Source of the DNA: Rhodanobacter denitrificans
GTDB lineage: Bacteria > Pseudomonadota > Gammaproteobacteria > Xanthomonadales > Rhodanobacteraceae
Assembly: GCA_003241385.1 (NCBI GenBank)
Contig: QFPO01000003.1
Location: forward strand, 62,001 to 126,000
Direction of reading: 5' to 3'
DNA length: 64,000 bases
Part shown: positions 19,594-27,196 of the stretch, one piece after another
Numbering within the stretch: position 1 is the stretch's first letter
Layout: each line of letters opens with the position of its first letter
Notes under the pieces: generated by a model
What the model was told of the DNA's origin: nothing
Databases searched by the model: none
Seen by the model: the letters and a program-made list of their open reading frames with translations, nothing else
Made by a program: the position numbers and the translations under genes

Positions 19594-20466
19594 TCAGTCG
19601 AACTCGATCCGGCCGCGCCCGGCGCTGCGGCCGAATGCCAGGGCACCCCTCGCGCGCCGCGCGGCCTCGGCGAGCGGCGTGCCGGCGGCCGCACAGGCCG
19701 CGCCGATCGACAGCGTCACGGCGGCGCCGGACGGATACGTCTCGACGCCGGCGACCGCCTGCATCAACGTCTGCGCGCGACGCCGCAGCACGTCCTGCGT
19801 GCCGGCCGGCAGCAGGATCGCGAAGCGGTCGCCATCCCAGCGCCCGATCAGCGCAGCGCTGCCAGCCAGTCCGCGCAGCCGCCGCGCGCAGGCCGCCAGC
19901 GCGGCGTCGCCGGCGGCATGTCCGCAGCGTTCGTTGAGGCTGCGCAGCCCTTCGATCTCGCACAGCAGCAGGCCGTAGCCGGCCGCACGCGCGCCGAAGG
20001 CGTCGTCGTGACGCGCGATCAGCGACTGCCGCGTCAGCACGCCGGTCAGCGCATCGCGTTGGCCGAGCCGCTCGAGGCGGCGGCCGATACGCACCCGCTC
20101 GGTCACGTCGGTGAACGCGAGCGCGCAGTGCGCGGCGCCGGCGTCTTCGCAGCGCGCGACGTCGACGTCGAACCAGCGCGCGCGTCCGTCCTTGCGCAGC
20201 AGACGCAGGCGCAGCGCGCGCGATGCGGCGGCGCGCACGAGCCGGTCGAGCCGCGCGGCCGGCGAGCGCTGATCGGGCGGACAGGCGCGTGCGAGCCAGC
20301 TGCGCACCAGGCCGATCTCGTCGCAGTCGTAGCCGAGCTGCTCGCCGAAGCGGCGGTTGACGCGCCGGCAGCGGCCGATCGTCGGGCCGGCCGCGCTGCC
20401 CGGGTCGAGCGCCGCGATCAGCAGGGCCACCGGCATCGGGTCGATGAGACGCCACGTCGTGGTCAT
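19594..20466 (-). CDS. PAS-GGDEF protein with a degenerate active-site motif
   Basis: 290 residues. A PAS-like domain (about 1-115, ending HCALAFTDVTERVRIGRRL) leads into a diguanylate-cyclase fold that opens with RDALTGVLTRQSL. The catalytic GG(D/E)EF loop is replaced by WDGDRFAILLP, so the second Gly and the catalytic Glu are changed, and cyclic-di-GMP synthesis is unlikely. It may bind GTP or a nucleotide, or act as a scaffold. ATG 20466 has an AGGAGAGGA site; an in-frame extension of 25 codons is rejected because it runs across the palindrome. No signal peptide or membrane segment is seen. It diverges from the XRE regulator gene. Confidence 0.8.
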   Translation of the reverse strand: MTTTWRLIDPMPVALLIAALDPGSAAGPTIGRCRRVNRRFGEQLGYDCDEIGLVRSWLARACPPDQRSPAARLDRLVRAAASRALRLRLLRKDGRARWFDVDVARCEDAGAAHCALAFTDVTERVRIGRRLERLGQRDALTGVLTRQSLIARHDDAFGARAAGYGLLLCEIEGLRSLNERCGHAAGDAALAACARRLRGLAGSAALIGRWDGDRFAILLPAGTQDVLRRRAQTLMQAVAGVETYPSGAAVTLSIGAACAAAGTPLAEAARRARGALAFGRSAGRGRIEFD

Positions 20467-20523
20467 GTCGGTCCTCTCCTTGGATGGTCTTGCATGCCGC
20501 ACGCCGGGCCCCACCGACGAGCT

Positions 20524-20538
20524 GAAAGTATTACTTTC
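20524..20538. promoter_or_regulatory. Perfect palindrome GAAAGTA-T-TACTTTC, candidate operator
   Basis: Two perfect 7-base arms around one base, in an AT-rich patch between the divergent GGDEF and XRE genes. Palindromes of this size are usual XRE-family operators. It lies about 83 bases before the XRE start and 58 before the GGDEF start, and on the minus strand overlaps a TAATAC -10-like box preceded by TTGCAA. Confidence 0.55.
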
Positions 20539-20620
20539 CAAACGGTCTTTGCAAGCGATATGAACGTCGCCTCCGCCGCCGGCGCGCTATACAGGCCCGC
20601 CAACCCTGGGCAGGTAGGGC

Positions 20621-20998
20621 GTGAGCACTCTGTATCGACGCATTCGCGAAGCGCGCGCGAGGATCAACCTCTCGCAGGAAGCACTCGCACTGGATCTGGG
20701 CGTCTCGCGCAGCGCGGTCGCGCAGTGGGAGCGCGTCGACGGCACCTGTCCGAGCGTCGAGAACCTGATCGCGCTGGCGCGCCGCACCGGCCTGGCGTTC
20801 GAGTACCTCGCGACCGGCCGCGGCCCGAAGATCTACGGCGATCCGATCGACGTGGTCGCCGAGGACGGCGACCGCTACGCGATGCTGACGCCGCAGCAGT
20901 CGGCGCTGATCGAATGGTTCGACGGGCTCGGCAAGCGCCAGCAGGCCGGCCTGTTCGACCTGGTCGGCATCGGCAAGCGCGGCGGCACGCGCGGCTGA
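20621..20998 (+). CDS. XRE-family helix-turn-helix transcriptional regulator
   Basis: 125 residues. Helix-turn-helix over about residues 5-60: RIREARARINLSQEALALDLGVSRSAVAQWERVDGTCPS, then VENLIALARRTGLAFEYLATG. The C-terminal 60 residues have no domain I recognise; they may mediate dimerisation. GTG start at 20621 follows a purine-rich GGTAGGG. The palindrome upstream suggests autoregulation and control of the divergent GGDEF-like gene. Confidence 0.88.
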   Translation: MSTLYRRIREARARINLSQEALALDLGVSRSAVAQWERVDGTCPSVENLIALARRTGLAFEYLATGRGPKIYGDPIDVVAEDGDRYAMLTPQQSALIEWFDGLGKRQQAGLFDLVGIGKRGGTRG

Positions 20999-21110
20999 TC
21001 GCCGCGACCCGGCGACACCTGCGCCACCGATCGCGGCTCGCGCAGTTAACCGCGCCTTTAGCCGCCGCCTCTTATGCTTCGGCGTCGGTTCATCTTCACC
21101 GAGGCCTGTC

Positions 21111-21845
21111 ATCGCTCCGCCCTCCCCGCCCCCGCGCGCGGCGTCGCCGCGGCTGTTCGATCCGGAACTGCATGCGCTGACCGTCGCGCCGAGCGGTCCG
21201 TGGCAGCGCAGCCTGCGCCGTCGCGGCCGCGAGATCAGCGGACGCCGCATCGCGCTCGGCATCGCGATCGCCGCGCTGGTGACCCTGATCGAGCTGGCCG
21301 GCTTCGCGGTCGGCATGCAGCGCTCGGTCCGCCAGGCCATGCCGGACCGGCCGATCGCCGTGACCGTGATCGACCTCGCCCCGAGCGAGCCGCTGCCGCC
21401 GGAGCCCGAGCCCGCACCGATCGCGGCACGACCGAGCCGCATCGCGATCGCGCCGCCGAAGGCGCCGGTCGCACCGCCTCCACCGGTGCGTCCCGAAGCA
21501 CCGACGACGACGCAGGGCCGCATCGGCGCCGGCGCGGCGGCCGGCCTGTTCAACCCCGACGGCTCGGTGCGCCTGCCCGATCGCGCGCCCGCGCCGACGG
21601 CCGAACCGACCAATCCGCAGCAGGCCGGCCAGCAGCGCTGGGCCGAGCTGCAGCGGCGCGGCGAGAATCCGCTGGACTGCCAGCGCACGCGCTTCGCGCA
21701 GGCGTTCCGGCGCGACGAGTCGGCCGGCGACGAGGTCGCGCGCAAGTATCTGGCCTGGATCGGCCTGGCCAACGCCGAGTCGATCGAGCGCAACGCCGGA
21801 CGACGGGCCGAGCGCGCGGCCGACGGCTGCGACCCGGCGCGCTGA
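21111..21845 (+). CDS. TonB-like, proline-rich single-pass membrane protein (start codon unclear)
   Basis: The coding signal runs upstream of the first standard start: residues LFDPELHALTVAPSGPWQRSL and a membrane anchor (RIALGIAIAALVTLIELAGFAVGM) are encoded between about 21150 and 21310 in the same frame as the 188-residue product beginning at GTG 21279. No ATG, GTG or TTG exists in frame before that. An ATC at 21111 has a GAGG site six bases upstream, so I place the start there provisionally; a rare start or a sequence error is possible. After the anchor come IAVTVIDLAPSEPLPPEPEP, a Pro/Ala linker and a conserved-looking C-terminal domain (RRGENPLDCQRTRFAQAFRRDESAGDEVARKYLAWIG). The topology resembles TonB-family proteins, without an ExbBD pair nearby. 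Confidence 0.6.
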   Translation: MAPPSPPPRAASPRLFDPELHALTVAPSGPWQRSLRRRGREISGRRIALGIAIAALVTLIELAGFAVGMQRSVRQAMPDRPIAVTVIDLAPSEPLPPEPEPAPIAARPSRIAIAPPKAPVAPPPPVRPEAPTTTQGRIGAGAAAGLFNPDGSVRLPDRAPAPTAEPTNPQQAGQQRWAELQRRGENPLDCQRTRFAQAFRRDESAGDEVARKYLAWIGLANAESIERNAGRRAERAADGCDPAR

Positions 21846-21864
21846 GCGCGCAGCGCCGCCGCCG

Positions 21865-22755
21865 ATGACGCCATCCGCCGCCCGATCGGGCATGGCGCCC
21901 GCCGTCGGCCGGCGTGACCACCGGCTCGAACCCGGCGAACGGCGCCGCCGGCTGGTTGCGTTGACCACCGTGCTGGTGCTGCATCTGCTGTTCGCGGTGG
22001 CGGCCTATCGGGCCGCGCAGCTGCATCGGCCGGGCATGGCGCCGGCGCCGCCCGCGGCTGGCGGCGTGATGCATCTGCGCCTGATCGATGCAGGGCCCGA
22101 TCCGATCGCGGCACCGGCCGCGCCGCCGATGCCGATGCCGATGCCGATGCCGTCCGTATCGTCGTCGGCGCCGCCTCGCGCGGCCGCCGGCGCAGCCACC
22201 GCGATACCGCCCACGGCCGATGCCGCCGCAACGTCCGCGCCGGATCGCGGCGAGCCGGCGCCGCGCTGGATCGACCGCAGCGGCGCCCCGCGGATGCCGG
22301 CGCCGGTCGCGGCGCCGCGCACGTTCTCGAACCGGCCGTTGCGCGAGGCCGATGCGCCCGACCCGCTCGCGCACCGCAGTCCGCTGCCGTATGCGCCGAC
22401 GCGGTTCGAGAAATACTGGGCGCCGCGCGACGAGACGCTCGGCGGCCAGTGGCTGCGCGAGCACACCGTCTCGCGCACGGTCGACCTGCCGCAGGGCTAT
22501 CAGCTGCGCTGCACGTGGATGCTGATCCTCGGCGGCTGCGGCTGGGGCAAGGCGCCGCAGGCGACGATCGAGGAACTGAGGGCGATGCGCGCCGACCCGC
22601 CGATGCCGCGCAGCGTGGCCGGCCGCGTCGATGCCGCCCCGGCGGCCCCCGACGCCCAGACGCCGGGTCCGGCGACGCCGCAGGCGGCCCGGCCGCTCGA
22701 TCTGAGCCTGCCGCCGCCGCTCGTGCCGCCCGCGCCGCCGCCCGGCGGACGCTGA
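21865..22755 (+). CDS. TonB-like, proline-rich single-pass membrane protein
   Basis: 296 residues. A short cytoplasmic N-terminus is followed by an anchor (LVALTTVLVLHLLFAVAAYRAAQL, about 30-53), then VMHLRLIDAGPDP, a Pro/Ala/Met-rich linker (including repeated PM dipeptides) and a C-terminal part with SRTVDLPQGYQLRCTWMLILGGCGWG and a Pro-rich tail. It starts 19 bases after the preceding gene and shares its plan, so the two are probably a diverged tandem pair in one operon. No standard TonB C-terminal YP motif is evident. Function unknown; interaction with an envelope partner is inferred from topology. Confidence 0.65.
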   Translation: MTPSAARSGMAPAVGRRDHRLEPGERRRRLVALTTVLVLHLLFAVAAYRAAQLHRPGMAPAPPAAGGVMHLRLIDAGPDPIAAPAAPPMPMPMPMPSVSSSAPPRAAAGAATAIPPTADAAATSAPDRGEPAPRWIDRSGAPRMPAPVAAPRTFSNRPLREADAPDPLAHRSPLPYAPTRFEKYWAPRDETLGGQWLREHTVSRTVDLPQGYQLRCTWMLILGGCGWGKAPQATIEELRAMRADPPMPRSVAGRVDAAPAAPDAQTPGPATPQAARPLDLSLPPPLVPPAPPPGGR

Positions 22756-22816
22756 GCGGCGGTACTCGTGCGGCCTGCGCCGCACTCGCCCATGCGCGCG
22801 GACGCGCCGGGACGGA

Positions 22817-25078
22817 CTACAGCATCCGCATCAGCTCCGGCCGCAACGGCAGCCGGCGGATCCGCACCGTCGTCGCGGCATGGATCGCATTGGCCAGCGC
22901 CGGCGCGGCCGGTGCGATCGCGGCATCGTAGGCCGGCGCCGGCGCGGCCTCCGACGGCACGATCACGACCTCGACCTGACGCGGCGCCTGCGCGCCGTCG
23001 AGCAGGCGGTAGTCGCCGAAATCGCGCGCCTGGACCTGGCCGTCGCGGACCGTGACGACCTGGTCGAGCGCGCAGGAGATGCCGTCGAGCATCGCCGCCG
23101 ACAGCTGCGATTCGGTGTTCAGCGGATTGACCATGCGGCCGACGTCGGCCACGCAGATCGCGCGGTGGATCAGCAGCCGGTCGCCCTCGACCGACACCTC
23201 CATGCCTTCGGCGACGTAGCCGCCGTCGGTGAAGTGGCAGGCGATGCCGAGGCCGCGCCCGTCGCTGCGCCGCACGCCCCAGCCCAGCCGCGTCGCGCAG
23301 GTCTGCAGCACGTGCGCCATGCGGCCGGTGTCGAAGACCGGCCCGCCGGCACCGCCGTACGGCAGCGTGCGCGGCGCGCCGAGCAGGCCCAGGCGCAGCT
23401 TGACCGCGTCCTGCCGCGTCGCGACGGCGACCTCGTCGATGAAACACTGCTCGGCGAACGCGCTGAAGGCGTGCGCGCCGCCGGGGAAGTCGCCGCGCAG
23501 CAGACCGGCCGGCACCGCCTGGAAGCTCTTCTCGAAATGCTCGACCAGGCCGGCCGGGAAGCTGTCGGGCTCCAGGCAGCCGGCCCAGGCCGGCCGATCG
23601 GCCAGGCGCGGATCGCCGTCGTTGCGCGGTGTCGCCGCGCAGCGGTGCGACCAGCCGGTGATGCGCGCACGCCGGTCCAGCGTCGCCGCCAGCTGATGCA
23701 CGCCGAGCGGGCGGTACCAGTCGTGGCGCAGATCGTCCTCGCGCGTCCAGACCAGCTTGACCGGCTTGCCGGCGGCCTTGGCGATCAGCACCGCCTCGGC
23801 GACGAAGTCGTTGCGCAGGCGGCGGCCATAGCTGCCGCCGGCGCGGGTCAGGCGGATCTCGACCGCGCTGCGCGGCAGGCCGGTCAGGCGGCTGACGATC
23901 GCCGAGGCCTCGTCGGGATTCTCGAGCGAGGCGATCAGCAGGGCACGGTCCTGCTTGAGTTCGACCAGGGCGCCGGGCGGCTCGTCGACCGCATGGGCGA
24001 GGAACGGCATCTCGTAGCGCGCCTCGATCAGGCGCAGCGCCTGACGTCGCGCGCGCTCGAGATCGCCGTCGCGGCGCAGCTCGAGCGCGCCTTCGCCGCT
24101 GTCGAGCATGGCGTGCGCGGCAGCCGTCAGCGCCGCGCTCGATTCGTCCTGCCACGGGCCGGGCTTCCAGGTCACGCCGAGCCGCGCGCGGCCCTGCAGG
24201 GCGGCCCAGGTCGTATCGGCGAGCACCGCGACACCGGCGGCCTGATGGCCGTCCCACGGCGCGCCGGCCGGCGGCGGATCGAGCACGACGATCTCGCGCA
24301 CGCCGGGCACCTTGCGCGCCTCGGCGTCGTCGTGGCCGTCGAGGCTGCCCTCGCGGTACGGGCAGCGCAGCACGACCGCGATCAGCGCGCCGGCGCGGTA
24401 GGCGTCGCTGCCGTAGCGCGCGCGGCCGGTGACCAGCTCGCGCGCATCGGCGATCCGCGTCGGCCGGCCGATGATCGTGTAGCGCGTCGGATCCTTCAGC
24501 GGCACCGGCGCGGTCGGCGCCGCCTGCGCCGCGGCGCTGCGCGCCAGCGCGGCATAGGTCAGGCGCCGTCCGTCCGGCGCGACGACCTGGCCGGCCTCGG
24601 TGCGCAGCGCGGCCGCGTCGAGCCGCCACTCCTGTGCGGCGGCGGCGACCAACAGGGCGCGTGCGGTCGCACCGGCGTGGCGCAGATCCTCGCGGTCCTC
24701 GTCGACGCGGCCGAGCCGGTCGCCGCCCTGCGGACCGTAGCGGTCGCTGCCGTTCGCCCCGTCGCCGACGTAGCCGTACGGCAGCTGCAGCACGCGTACC
24801 TGGCGCCAGTCGACGTCGAGTTCCTCGGCGATCAGCATCGGCAGCGAGGTCGTGACGCCCTGGCCCACTTCGCAGCCCGGCGCGCCGATCACGATGCGGT
24901 TGTCGCGCTCGATCCGGATGAACGGGCCGAGCGCAGTCAGGTCGTCGCCGAGCAGTTCGGTCGGGAAGTCCTCGGGGAACTGCGCGGCGGCCGCGTCGCG
25001 GAAGCCGACCAGCAGAGCGCCGCCGGCGCCGAGCGCGATCGTCAGGAAACGCCGCCGCGAACGATCGACCGCGCTCAT
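22817..25078 (-). CDS. Molybdopterin-binding subunit, isoquinoline 1-oxidoreductase beta-like, atypical
   Basis: 753 residues. Twin-arginine signal (SRRRFLTIALGAGG), so it should be exported folded. Family signatures are CEVGQGVTTSLPMLIAEELDVDW near the N-terminus, RYTIIGRPTRIADARELVTGRARYGSD (second domain start) and GGSYGRRLRNDFVAEA for the canonical GG-FGRR motif. The C-terminal active-site region, usually GVGEPG-PP-APALANA, reads AYDAAIAPAAPALANAI, so the catalytic Glu appears to be Asp and the glycines are lost. It overlaps the Fe-S subunit gene by four bases. The protein probably belongs to the xanthine oxidase family, but normal hydroxylase activity is doubtful. No cytochrome or XdhC-type chaperone gene is near. 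Confidence 0.82.
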   Translation of the reverse strand: MSAVDRSRRRFLTIALGAGGALLVGFRDAAAAQFPEDFPTELLGDDLTALGPFIRIERDNRIVIGAPGCEVGQGVTTSLPMLIAEELDVDWRQVRVLQLPYGYVGDGANGSDRYGPQGGDRLGRVDEDREDLRHAGATARALLVAAAAQEWRLDAAALRTEAGQVVAPDGRRLTYAALARSAAAQAAPTAPVPLKDPTRYTIIGRPTRIADARELVTGRARYGSDAYRAGALIAVVLRCPYREGSLDGHDDAEARKVPGVREIVVLDPPPAGAPWDGHQAAGVAVLADTTWAALQGRARLGVTWKPGPWQDESSAALTAAAHAMLDSGEGALELRRDGDLERARRQALRLIEARYEMPFLAHAVDEPPGALVELKQDRALLIASLENPDEASAIVSRLTGLPRSAVEIRLTRAGGSYGRRLRNDFVAEAVLIAKAAGKPVKLVWTREDDLRHDWYRPLGVHQLAATLDRRARITGWSHRCAATPRNDGDPRLADRPAWAGCLEPDSFPAGLVEHFEKSFQAVPAGLLRGDFPGGAHAFSAFAEQCFIDEVAVATRQDAVKLRLGLLGAPRTLPYGGAGGPVFDTGRMAHVLQTCATRLGWGVRRSDGRGLGIACHFTDGGYVAEGMEVSVEGDRLLIHRAICVADVGRMVNPLNTESQLSAAMLDGISCALDQVVTVRDGQVQARDFGDYRLLDGAQAPRQVEVVIVPSEAAPAPAYDAAIAPAAPALANAIHAATTVRIRRLPLRPELMRML

Positions 25079-25611
25079 GTGCCGGCCGCCCGCATCAGCT
25101 CGGCGGCGCGTGCGACCGCGCGACGCACGCGCGGATACGAGCCGTCGCGGCACAGCACGGCCAGGCCGGCGATCTCCTCGTCGCTCGGCCGGTGGTTGCG
25201 CATCAGCAGGCCGACCGCCGCCATGATCACGGCCGGCTGGACGTAGCCGGTCGGCGAGACGTCCTCCTCGATCCAGGCCTGCTGGACCGGATGCAGTGCG
25301 CCTTCGTGCAGACCCTCGATCGTCACGACACGCTTGCCGATCAGCTGGTTCATCGGCGTGCGGCAGGCGCGCACCGCACGCCCCTCGACCAGCAGCGTGC
25401 ACACGCCGCCGCAGTCGGCGCCGTCGCCGCAGCCGCCGGCCTTGGTGCCGGTCAGGCGCAGCACGTCGCGCAGAAACCACACCAGCGGCATCTCCGGGTC
25501 GCCGCCGTGGAAGTACGGCTTGCCGTTGATCGTCAACGGGATCGCATCGGCGTCGATCGGCTGGATCTTCCGATCGCGGGCGTTGACCAGACGTTGGGTG
25601 GTGTCCTGCAT
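25075..25611 (-). CDS. 2Fe-2S subunit, isoquinoline 1-oxidoreductase alpha-like, with altered cysteines
   Basis: 178 residues. The plant-ferredoxin-like N-terminal half keeps PLVWFLRDVLRLTGTK and cluster-1 cysteines, but the spacing is C-x5-C-x3-C (GGCGDGADCGGVC) instead of C-x4-C-x2-C; the fourth Cys is in VRACRTP. In the C-terminal half, which normally binds a second 2Fe-2S cluster, QCGYCQPG is PTGYVQPA and CRCGTYPR is CRDGSYPR, so three of four ligands are missing. It should partner the Tat-exported subunit encoded immediately downstream. Electron transfer through cluster 2 looks impossible, which makes the complex unusual. The sequence otherwise aligns through to the usual C-terminus. Confidence 0.8.
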   Translation of the reverse strand: MQDTTQRLVNARDRKIQPIDADAIPLTINGKPYFHGGDPEMPLVWFLRDVLRLTGTKAGGCGDGADCGGVCTLLVEGRAVRACRTPMNQLIGKRVVTIEGLHEGALHPVQQAWIEEDVSPTGYVQPAVIMAAVGLLMRNHRPSDEEIAGLAVLCRDGSYPRVRRAVARAAELMRAAGT

Positions 25612-25768
25612 GCCGGTTCCACGTAGTACGCGCGAAACCCCGATTGTCGCACCGGCGCCGAATTTGGCCCATAGCCGCGGCGGCCGGCCGCGCGCCGCGG
25701 CGTGCCCGATGCGGGCCGGCGTTCAGATGCCGCGCGGTCGGTCCGCGGCGACGACGGCCGGAGCGCGC

Positions 25769-26503
25769 CTACAGATCGCCGTGCAACGCCTGCAGCGCGG
25801 CGATCGCGGCCAGGCCGGCGGTCTCGGTGCGCAGGATCCGCGGTCCCAGCCGCAGACCATCGAAGCCGGCCTGGCGCAGCACCGCCAGGTCCTGATCGGA
25901 CAGGCCGCCCTCGGGACCGACGACCAGGGTCGCGGCCTCGATCCGCGGCAGATCGGACGCACGCCGGTCGCCGGCCGGATCGAGCGCGAGTCGCCGGCCG
26001 GCGTCGGCGCCGAGCGATGCGGCCCAGTGCGCGAGCCGCACCGGCGCGGCCAGCTCCGGCAGGCGGTTGCGGCCGGACTGCTCGCAGGCGCCGGCCAGCA
26101 CGGCCTGCCAGTGCGCGAGGCGCCGCTCGGCGCGTTCGGCGTCCAGGCGCACCTCGGTGCGTTCGGTGATCAACGGCACGATGCGCTCGACGCCGAGCTC
26201 GGTCGCCTTCTGCAGCACCCAGTCCATCTTCTCGCCGCGCGCGATGCCCTGCGCGAGCACCAGCCGCAGCGGGCTTTCGCGATCGGCACCGGCGCGGCTC
26301 TCGCCGATCTGCACGGTGACGCCGCGCTTGGCCAGCGAGGCGATCGTCGCGGCGTACTCGCCGCCGTCGCCGTTGAACAGCACGAGCGGGTGGCCGCGCT
26401 CCAGGCGCAGCACGCGGACCAGGTGTTCGCCGGCCTGGACCGGCAGATCAATCTCGCGCCCGCTGACCAGGGCGCCGGCGACGTAGACACGGGGAATGCG
26501 CAT
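25769..26503 (-). CDS. rsmE: 16S rRNA (uracil-1498-N3)-methyltransferase
   Basis: 244 residues, the usual RsmE size. An N-terminal PUA-like domain (LPVQAGEHLVRVLRLERGHPLVLFNGDGGEY) is followed by a SPOUT knot domain with QKATELGVERIVPLITERTEVR, ACEQSGRNRLPEL, VVGPEGGLSDQDL and the terminal LRLGPRILRTETAGLAAIAALQ, which binds S-adenosylmethionine in the knot. It methylates N3 of U1498 in 16S rRNA. Transcribed alone on the minus strand; the pairing with bioA about 0.7 kb away is seen in Xanthomonas-type genomes. Confidence 0.95.
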   Translation of the reverse strand: MRIPRVYVAGALVSGREIDLPVQAGEHLVRVLRLERGHPLVLFNGDGGEYAATIASLAKRGVTVQIGESRAGADRESPLRLVLAQGIARGEKMDWVLQKATELGVERIVPLITERTEVRLDAERAERRLAHWQAVLAGACEQSGRNRLPELAAPVRLAHWAASLGADAGRRLALDPAGDRRASDLPRIEAATLVVGPEGGLSDQDLAVLRQAGFDGLRLGPRILRTETAGLAAIAALQALHGDL

Positions 26504-26573
26504 GACGCGGGCAGTGTACGAAAATCACCGCACGCCTGGCATCGGCGCCTCAGTCGGCGCGCTCCAATTCGGC

Positions 26574-26608
26574 CCGCTGCAGCCTGCGCCTCGCGCAGGC
26601 TGCAGCGG
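26574..26608. repeat. Perfect 16-bp inverted repeat with 3-base loop
   Basis: CCGCTGCAGCCTGCGC (26574-26589), loop CTC, GCGCAGGCTGCAGCGG (26593-26608), in the 179-base gap between divergent rsmE and the GNAT gene. No T-tract follows. It is too perfect to be chance and could be an operator, a structured RNA element or a remnant of a small palindromic repeat. Confidence 0.75.
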
Positions 26609-26682
26609 TGCCGGAGGCTCGCCCGCGCACGGCGCGACGCTCTATGCTGGCGCGCCCTGCCCGCCGCCGACACCGCACCGTC

Positions 26683-27144
26683 ATGGACATTCGCCGCGAC
26701 GACCTGTCCGACCCGCAGTTGATTGCGCTGCTGCGCGCGCATCGCGCCGACCTGGCCCGGCACTCGCCGCCCGGGAGCGTGCACGCGATCGACGTCGACG
26801 TGGCCGCCCTGCGCGCGGCGCCGATCACGTTCTGGAGCGTCTGGGACGGTGAGCGCCTCGCCGGCTGCGGCGCGCTCAAGGCGCTGGAACCGGGTCACGG
26901 CGAGATCAAGTCGATGCGGACCGTCGACGCCTACCGCCGGCGCGGCGTCGCGGCACGCCTGCTCGGGCATCTGCTCGCCGAGGCGCGCGAGCGCGGCTAT
27001 CGGCGGCTCAGTCTCGAGACCGGCTCGGGTCCGGCGTTCGCGCCGGCGCATGCGCTGTATCTGCGCTTCGGCTTCGCCGACTGCGCGCCGTTCGGCGACT
27101 ACGCGCCCGATCCGTACAGCCGGTTCCTGACGCTGACGCTGTGA
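26683..27144 (+). CDS. GNAT-family N-acetyltransferase
   Basis: 153 residues. The acetyl-CoA binding core is GEIKSMRTVDAYRRRGVAARLLGHLLAEARERGYRRLSLETGSGPAFAPAHALYLRFGF, with the R/Q-x-x-G-x-G/A loop as RRRGVA. The sequence resembles the PhnO/YsnE-like amino acid or small-amine acetyltransferases, but the substrate cannot be named. I start at MDIRRDDL, 25 codons inside the longest frame, because the extension would overlap the hairpin and has no protein-like character. Converges with bioA. Confidence 0.88.
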   Translation: MDIRRDDLSDPQLIALLRAHRADLARHSPPGSVHAIDVDVAALRAAPITFWSVWDGERLAGCGALKALEPGHGEIKSMRTVDAYRRRGVAARLLGHLLAEARERGYRRLSLETGSGPAFAPAHALYLRFGFADCAPFGDYAPDPYSRFLTLTL

Positions 27145-27196
27145 GCGGCGTGTCACCGCTCGACGGCAGCGCCTCACGCGCGTCGGACACGACCGC

